A DNA stretch of 18,367 nt, taken from assembly GCA_934777245.1 (NCBI GenBank), contig CAKVND010000047.1, positions 1-18,367 on the forward strand, read 5' to 3'. How positions within the stretch are numbered: position 1 is the first letter of the stretch; each line of letters starts with the position of its first letter. The notes beneath the pieces were generated by a model. That model had not been told where the DNA came from. It searched no databases and worked only from the letters and a program-made list of their open reading frames with translations. The translations under genes were made by a program, and so were the position numbers. Shown piece after piece: positions 13,849 to 18,367 of this stretch. The DNA is from an uncultured Candidatus Melainabacteria bacterium (lineage in GTDB: Bacteria; Cyanobacteriota; Vampirovibrionia; Gastranaerophilales; Gastranaerophilaceae).

Positions 13849-14135
13849 TTATTAATTATTAAAAATGGGGTAAAAGGTACGTTATAGCAGGCTAATAGAC
13901 CTACCTCCCCCACGAAATAGCTATCAGAAGGGCGTTTTAACCACAATATACTCCGTATAAGTGAACGCATGCCTTTGCTCATTATCACATATCCTTATAT
14001 ATATTATATTCCACATGTATAGATAAAATAACACTTGAACACATATTTAGTTACAAATATTTACATTTAAAGACTAAAAAACTTTCTTTTTATAAATTCT
14101 CCAGTTGTGGGTGCACAAAAAAATGTAAATAGTTA
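13849..14135. other. AT-rich intergenic region with a minus-strand promoter-like and ribosome-site-like sequence
   Basis: On the minus strand TATAAT (14008-14003), AAGGAT (13996-13991) and ATG (13982) have plausible spacing and open a frame to about 13572. After some 45 codons that frame runs through repeat copy B. The signals may belong to the flagellin leader or to a small gene disrupted by the repeat. No protein family is recognised, so I do not call a gene. Nothing else is seen here. Confidence 0.4.
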
Positions 14136-14185
14136 TTCTATTAAAAGTAATAAATAATTACTCTACGATTAACTTTTAATAGGAG
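14136..14185 (+). promoter_or_regulatory. Hairpin overlapping the ribosome-binding site of the DUF308 gene
   Basis: CTATTAAAAGT (14138-14148) and ACTTTTAATAG (14172-14182) are perfect 11-bp inverted repeats with a 23-nt loop. The 3' arm runs into the AGGAG ribosome site (14181-14185). With a U-G and a U-A pair the stem can extend to 14136/14184, covering most of that site. The stem is A+U-rich and so easily opened. Confidence 0.5.
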
Positions 14186-14193
14186 AAATAATT

Positions 14194-14727
14194 ATGACAG
14201 AAAAAAGATTTTTAAGCTTTGTGCTTATAGAAGGAATTTTGTTATCTGTATTGGGGTTGGGAATGTTAATGCTGCCCAAAATTACAACTATATCTTTGGG
14301 GTTGATGTTATGTTTAACATTTGTTATTTATGGCGGTTACAAGATTATAAATGCTATATTAACAAAAAATTATTCAAGGCACTTTGTATTAAATATAGTA
14401 GCGGGACTTCTGTTATTTGCAGTTGGGATTTTTTTATTTATGGCACCTATGTTTAATCTTATTCTAATTACCAGTGCGATAGGTGTATATTTTTTATTGG
14501 AGAGTGTTGCTACAACTGCATTTGCAGTGCAGAATAAAAATACGCTTTATTTTTGGTGGGTTGAAATTTTTGTAGCTATAATGCAATTCTTATTGGCGCT
14601 AATCATTATATTAGGTTTACCTTCGACGGCTTTATGGGTAGTTGGAATACTTGCCGGTGTGAATTTTTTGATTGCAGGCATGGTGATGATTGGCATGTTT
14701 TTATCGACTAAATATATTTTGGGGTGA
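14194..14727 (+). CDS. HdeD/DUF308 family membrane protein
   Basis: A 177-aa, strongly hydrophobic protein with about six membrane segments, at roughly 9-27, 33-51, 63-83, 88-108, 120-141 and 146-170. The repeated pattern GLGMLMLPKIT...SLGLMLCLTFVIYGGYKII and GLLLFAVGIFLFMAP is typical of the DUF308 (HdeD-like) family, built from repeats of paired helices. E. coli HdeD is linked to acid resistance; function in other bacteria is mostly unknown. AGGAG at 14181-14185 is 8 nt before the ATG and is overlapped by a hairpin. The gene stands alone, followed by a terminator. Confidence 0.82.
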   Translation: MTEKRFLSFVLIEGILLSVLGLGMLMLPKITTISLGLMLCLTFVIYGGYKIINAILTKNYSRHFVLNIVAGLLLFAVGIFLFMAPMFNLILITSAIGVYFLLESVATTAFAVQNKNTLYFWWVEIFVAIMQFLLALIIILGLPSTALWVVGILAGVNFLIAGMVMIGMFLSTKYILG

Positions 14728-14758
14728 TTTAATTCTCAATTGTAACTTTTTTCTTAAT

Positions 14759-14793
14759 ACCAGTGCGTGATAATTAACGTGCTGGTTATTTTA
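14759..14793 (+). terminator. Probable rho-independent terminator after the DUF308 gene
   Basis: ACCAGTGCG (14759-14767) pairs with CGTGCTGGT (14778-14786) over 9 positions, two of them G-U, with a 10-nt loop. TATTTTAT follows. It lies about 30 bp after the stop codon. The T tract is interrupted, so its strength is uncertain. Confidence 0.6.
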
Positions 14794-14864
14794 TATTCTG
14801 TTTTAATTCTACAATTTTATAATAGCTTAATGAAAATTAACTTTATTTTTTAGGATTTATTGTG

Positions 14865-14870
14865 TATAAT
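14865..14870 (+). promoter_or_regulatory. Candidate -10 element of the TPR gene
   Basis: TATAAT overlaps the in-frame ATG at 14869, which argues against that ATG as the start. Transcription near 14877 would give a short leader with GAAGAGAG as ribosome site for ATG 14893. No clear -35 is seen. Confidence 0.4.
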
Positions 14871-14892
14871 GGATTTGGAAGAGAGCGTATTA

Positions 14893-15669
14893 ATGATTAC
14901 AAATTTTAATAAAACATCTAGAAAAGATGATGCCAAACTATTAGCAGGTATAGTTATAGGTTTTTTATTTGTGGCTTGGCTTTGTACTCCACCGGGAAAC
15001 AAATTTTTGCAAGTGTGTTTCTGGGGTAATAATACGCAAATGTTAGTTTCTAAAATTATGCATAATTCTGATGATACTGAATATATATTTCATAGAAATA
15101 ATGCTGTTTATTTAGCAAAAATGTATCCGGATAAAAAACGTGCTTTACGAGAAATGGATAAGGCCGTTAAGACTCTTCCAACGTTTGCACCGGAATCAGA
15201 GTTAAAAACACTTTATAAAGAAAGAGGCATGATTCGTTTAATGGCCGGAGATTATAGAGGAGCATTAAATGATTATGTTAATTCTGAAGATATTCAATTT
15301 AATGATTATTTGAAAGTTGCAATGCTATTTAAAGAAGCCGGAAATTATCGAGAAGCAATGAAATATTGTAATAATATTTTAGAAGCTGATAATACTGCTT
15401 ATGCAGGCTATGCTTGTTTATCAGAATTGTATTCTTCTTTGGGACGTTATGATGTTGCAGTAAATATTTGGAATTTGGCGATTGATAGAAAACCTAATAA
15501 TTACAGAGCTTATGTTGATAGAGCAAAAGCAAAAAAACAAATGGGCGATTTAGTTGGATATGATGCAGATATTGCAAAGGCTAAAGAATATTCACCAACA
15601 TTAAATATAGATGATTCTATAATTGAAGATACGTTACATCCTAAAATTTTAAATTTACCTATCAGATAA
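14893..15669 (+). CDS. Membrane-anchored TPR-repeat protein
   Basis: A 258-aa protein with a short basic N-terminus, one membrane segment (about 14-31, AKLLAGIVIGFLFVAWLC) and a tetratricopeptide-repeat region at about 104-238. Repeat signatures include YKERGMIRLMAGDYRGALNDY, MLFKEAGNYREAMKYC, LSELYSSLGRYDVAVNIW and VDRAKAKKQMGD. TPR domains hold partner proteins; no enzyme motif is present. The TPR region probably lies on the outer face of the membrane. ATG at 14893 is chosen because GAAGAGAG (14878-14885) precedes it by 7 nt and the upstream ATG at 14869 overlaps a -10 element; the longer form would add 8 residues. It lies upstream of nadB but with a 90-bp gap, so cotranscription is not certain. 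Confidence 0.78.
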   Translation: MITNFNKTSRKDDAKLLAGIVIGFLFVAWLCTPPGNKFLQVCFWGNNTQMLVSKIMHNSDDTEYIFHRNNAVYLAKMYPDKKRALREMDKAVKTLPTFAPESELKTLYKERGMIRLMAGDYRGALNDYVNSEDIQFNDYLKVAMLFKEAGNYREAMKYCNNILEADNTAYAGYACLSELYSSLGRYDVAVNIWNLAIDRKPNNYRAYVDRAKAKKQMGDLVGYDADIAKAKEYSPTLNIDDSIIEDTLHPKILNLPIR

Positions 15670-15759
15670 ATAAAATCTTAATATTAAATTTATGCGCTAC
15701 TCTTGTTTTTGGGTTACAATAAATATTGAAACAAATGACTTGAGGTGAAATATTATAAA

Positions 15760-17382
15760 ATGAAATATTCGGAATTTTCCGTAGTTATAGTAGGAAGCGG
15801 CGCGGCCGGTTTATATGCGGCTTTAAAAATATCCCAGCAAATAAAATTACCTGATGGAGTTTTACTTCTAACAAAATCAACCCTTGGTGAAAGTAATTCA
15901 AAATACGCTCAAGGAGGTATTGTTGGAGTAATTCATCAAAATCCGGAAGACAATGTTCAATCACATGTTCAAGATACATTAAAGGCCGGTGCAGGTTTAA
16001 GTGAAGAAAAAACTGTTGAATATATTTCAGAAGCTTCAGATGAAGTAATTAATGATTTAATTGAAAATGGGGTAAAATTCGATAAGAATTCAGATGGAAA
16101 GCTTACTTTTACACTGGAAGCGGCGCATAGCATAAGAAGAATTTTACATTCAGGCGGTGATGCTACAGGTAAAGGCATTACGGAAGCTTTAGCCCAAGAT
16201 GTTTTAAATGATAGCAATATTACTGTAATGGAAAACGCTATGGCAGTTGAACTCCTTGTTGATTCAGATAAAGAATGCAAAGGAATAATTGTTTATAACG
16301 AATTAACAGGCGAACATGAAATTGTTTACACTTCAGCTTTAGTTCTTGCAACAGGCGGTGTCGGTCAGGTTTACAAATTCACTACAAACCCGGACGGTGC
16401 GACCGGCGATGGCGTAGACATTGCATATAATGCAGGTGCTATTATTCAGGATATGGAATTTATCCAATTCCACCCAACAGCTTTGGCGCTTAGCCCTACT
16501 AGCAAAGAAAGATTTTTGATTTCAGAAGCCGTACGTGGAGAAGGCGCGAAACTTATTAATAAAGAAGGCAAAGAATTCATGGCTCAATATCACGATAAGC
16601 GCGAACTTGCACCTCGTGATATAGTTACTCGTGCAATTTATTCTGAAATGGCAAAAGAACATTCTTTTAATGTATTTTTGAACGCTTCTATGATTGACCA
16701 TGCAAAACTATTTAAGCGTTTTCCTACAATTTCTAAACGTTGTGATGAAAAGGGTATCGATATTTCACATAACCCAATTCCTGTTGCGCCTGCTGCGCAT
16801 TACACAATGGGCGGAATTAAAGCGACAGTTGAAGGCAGAACATCATTAAAAGGTTTGTACGCAATTGGTGAAGCAGCTTCAACAGGCTTGCATGGCGCAA
16901 ACCGACTTGCAAGTAATTCGTTATTAGAATGTGTTGTTTGTGCTTATGAACTTGCAGACTATTTGTCATTTGCAAACTTAAATACACCTAAAAAAATTGA
17001 TGATTCAATTCGCGAAATAATTGAAACATATTCTTCACCATTAAGTGAAATTGATTATGATATCCCAACTTTAAAACAAAATTTGAAAAATTTGATGTGG
17101 AACAAAGTTGGAATTGTCAGAAATGAAAAAGATTTATTGGAAGCAAAAGCTGAAATAGATAGAATGAAATCAGAATTTAAGCGTACAAGAAAATGCTTGA
17201 ACCAAGATGAATATGAATATAGAAACATGCTTACAGTAGCCGGTTTAATTGTTGAAGGTGCTATTTCAAGAAAAGAATCAAGAGGCGCACATTCAAGAGC
17301 TGATTACAGACAAACTGATAGTGTTGCTAAGCATTCAAATATAATGAAAAGCGAAGAAAGAGAGTTAGTTTATGTTAAATAA
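15760..17382 (+). CDS. nadB: L-aspartate oxidase
   Basis: FAD enzyme of 540 aa that oxidises L-aspartate to iminoaspartate, the first step of de novo NAD synthesis. It belongs to the succinate dehydrogenase/fumarate reductase flavoprotein family. Seen are the dinucleotide fold VGSGAAGLYA (11-20), KYAQGG (48-53), QFHPTAL (236-242), ELAPRD with R286, AAHYTMGG with H347, and GANRLASNSLLE with R382. By eye the last three align with E. coli R290, H351 and R386. A helical C-terminal domain ends the protein (about 420-540). ATG at 15760 is chosen because GAGGTG (15742-15747) lies about 12 nt upstream; the in-frame GTG at 15745 is part of that site. It overlaps nadC by 11 nt. In anaerobes fumarate can be the electron acceptor. 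NadA, which uses its product, is not in the window. Confidence 0.95.
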   Translation: MKYSEFSVVIVGSGAAGLYAALKISQQIKLPDGVLLLTKSTLGESNSKYAQGGIVGVIHQNPEDNVQSHVQDTLKAGAGLSEEKTVEYISEASDEVINDLIENGVKFDKNSDGKLTFTLEAAHSIRRILHSGGDATGKGITEALAQDVLNDSNITVMENAMAVELLVDSDKECKGIIVYNELTGEHEIVYTSALVLATGGVGQVYKFTTNPDGATGDGVDIAYNAGAIIQDMEFIQFHPTALALSPTSKERFLISEAVRGEGAKLINKEGKEFMAQYHDKRELAPRDIVTRAIYSEMAKEHSFNVFLNASMIDHAKLFKRFPTISKRCDEKGIDISHNPIPVAPAAHYTMGGIKATVEGRTSLKGLYAIGEAASTGLHGANRLASNSLLECVVCAYELADYLSFANLNTPKKIDDSIREIIETYSSPLSEIDYDIPTLKQNLKNLMWNKVGIVRNEKDLLEAKAEIDRMKSEFKRTRKCLNQDEYEYRNMLTVAGLIVEGAISRKESRGAHSRADYRQTDSVAKHSNIMKSEERELVYVK

Positions 17383-18202
17383 TTTTTTTATAGAAGAACA
17401 CGTTAAAAATGCATTACAAGAAGATATCGGTTTTGGTGATATTACAACCGATTATCTTACAAATGAAGATGATAGAATGTCTTGTGTACTTAATACAAGA
17501 GTAGACGGTATTTTTTGCGGTAAGAATGTTTTTGAGATGGTATTTAAAATTCTTTCACCTTCTATAAATATAAAATTTTATTTCAACGATGGTGATGTAA
17601 TTAAAAAAGGCGATAAAATTGCTGACTTAGAAGGCCCTGCAAGATATATTTTAATGGGTGAAAGAACAGCTTTAAATTACATTCAAAGAATGAGTGGTAT
17701 TGCAACAGAAACAAACAAATACCAAAACGCTGTGGGTGAATTTAAAGCAAGAATTGTTGATACAAGAAAAACAACTCCAGGTTTTAGAGCATTTGAAAAA
17801 TATTCCGTAAAAACAGGTGGTGGAAGTTTACACAGATTTAATCTTTCAGACTGTGCAATGATTAAAGATAATCATATTAAGTATGCAGGTTCTCTAACAA
17901 AGGCTGTTGAAAAGTTACGCCAACATATTTCACACGCGCATAAAATTGAAGTTGAGTGCGATACAATTGAACAGGTTAAAGAAGCGGTTAATTGTGGCGC
18001 TGATATTATTATGCTTGATAATATGTCATTGGATACAATGAGAGAATGCGTAAAGCTAATTAATGGCAAAGCAATTGTAGAAGCAAGCGGAAATGTAAAT
18101 TTAAATACAGTGCACGATATCGCTTCAACAGGAGTGGATATTATTTCATCAAGCGCGATTGTTGCAAAAGCTCCAACATTGGATTTAGGTTTAGATATGT
18201 AA
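17372..18202 (+). CDS. nadC: Quinolinate phosphoribosyltransferase (decarboxylating)
   Basis: A 276-aa enzyme that converts quinolinate and phosphoribosyl pyrophosphate to nicotinate mononucleotide and CO2, the third step of de novo NAD synthesis. Family motifs are DIGFGDITTD (18-27), ALNYIQRMSGIAT (100-112), TRKTTPGFRAFEKYSV (131-146), GGGSLHR (149-155), KDNHI (165-169), VECD, MLDNM and ASGNV toward the C-terminal barrel. Length is normal. Its start lies inside the nadB end (11-nt overlap), so nadB-nadC is a coupled pair. The stop is 1 nt from the end of a convergent gene. Confidence 0.96.
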   Translation: MLNNFFIEEHVKNALQEDIGFGDITTDYLTNEDDRMSCVLNTRVDGIFCGKNVFEMVFKILSPSINIKFYFNDGDVIKKGDKIADLEGPARYILMGERTALNYIQRMSGIATETNKYQNAVGEFKARIVDTRKTTPGFRAFEKYSVKTGGGSLHRFNLSDCAMIKDNHIKYAGSLTKAVEKLRQHISHAHKIEVECDTIEQVKEAVNCGADIIMLDNMSLDTMRECVKLINGKAIVEASGNVNLNTVHDIASTGVDIISSSAIVAKAPTLDLGLDM

Positions 18203-18203
18203 A

Positions 18204-18367
18204 TTAAAATTCTTCTAAATCTTTAGAGAGACTTTTTGCGGTTTTGTTAATTGTTTTTAAAGTTTTAGGTTCTTGTAATTTTTGCATAAGTTCTTCTTTT
18301 GTACCGGTTGCAACAATGCATTCTGCTTTGTATGGACAAGGAAGTTTATAAGCAATAACTTCTAAGT
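18204..18367 (-). CDS. 3' end of an unknown gene (partial)
   Basis: An open minus-strand frame runs from the right edge to a TAA at 18204-18206. It encodes at least 54 residues ending in KSLSKDLEEF. The visible part contains LPCPYKAEC, ATGTKEELMQKLQEP and a lysine-rich helical tail. The codon use resembles the neighbours, and the frame stops just 1 nt past nadC, as for a normal convergent gene. The CPYKAEC pair of cysteines might bind metal. I do not recognise a family, and the start lies outside the window. Confidence 0.6.
   Translation of the reverse strand, partial: LEVIAYKLPCPYKAECIVATGTKEELMQKLQEPKTLKTINKTAKSLSKDLEEF

Noticed and set aside
13572..13982. A 136-aa minus-strand protein-coding gene
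   Set aside because: Most of the frame runs through repeat copy B and its nested element; start signals are noted as a finding, but no family or codon pattern supports a gene.
18212..18230. TCTAAA-TC-TTTAGA palindrome as a terminator of nadC
   Set aside because: The stem has only 6 A+T-rich pairs and lies in the coding end of the convergent gene; the T run is short and offset.

Overview
The window is AT-rich, with compact genes that often overlap by 4 to 25 nt, ATG starts behind Shine-Dalgarno sites, and standard-code reading frames. The gene set is a flagellin, a cyanobacterial-type VKOR-DsbA fusion, QueH in place of the usual queuosine enzyme, an aspartate-oxidase NAD pathway and an anaerobe-like biotin synthase. 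This suggests a motile anaerobic or gut-type bacterium. A non-photosynthetic relative of cyanobacteria (Melainabacteria/Gastranaerophilales type) fits best, but this is inference from gene content and composition only.

Layout. Positions 1-1994 (minus) hold a soluble sensor histidine kinase that runs off the left edge. Positions 2098-6711 (plus) hold a housekeeping series: NADHX dehydratase (nnrD), endonuclease III (nth), a zinc-ribbon membrane protein, 16S rRNA m3U methyltransferase (rsmE) and a CCA-adding enzyme (cca). A small minus-strand gene at 4182-4532 interrupts it; its C-terminus resembles flagellar rod/hook proteins. Positions 6693-8670 (minus) form an overlapping bioB-chrA-chrA cluster, preceded by a perfect 11-bp palindrome at the predicted transcription start.

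Positions 8723-9651 hold no gene. They contain four tandem copies of a 108-109 bp unit that can fold into a branched hairpin, followed directly by a 134-bp element with perfect 10-bp inverted arms. Positions 9652-11582 (plus) hold a cysteine-centred operon: VKOR-DsbA, queH and a small DUF6485-type protein. Next, on the minus strand, is a 596-aa flagellin whose central domain is replaced by a GLUG/beta-helix adhesin-like domain with five cysteines. It lies between two directly repeated MITE-like elements (11596-11776 and 13668-13848). The second of these carries a nested element whose ends match the 134-bp element at 9237-9370.

The right end holds an HdeD/DUF308 membrane protein with a hairpin over its ribosome-binding site, a terminator, a membrane-anchored TPR protein, nadB and nadC (quinolinate formation and use, nadA absent), and the 3' end of a convergent unknown gene.

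The most interesting region is roughly 8.7-14.2 kb. There a domain-swapped, cysteine-bearing flagellin sits inside repeats, close to a disulfide-forming enzyme. At least three kinds of palindromic intergenic element in that stretch share a GCGGAT...ATCC closing stem.
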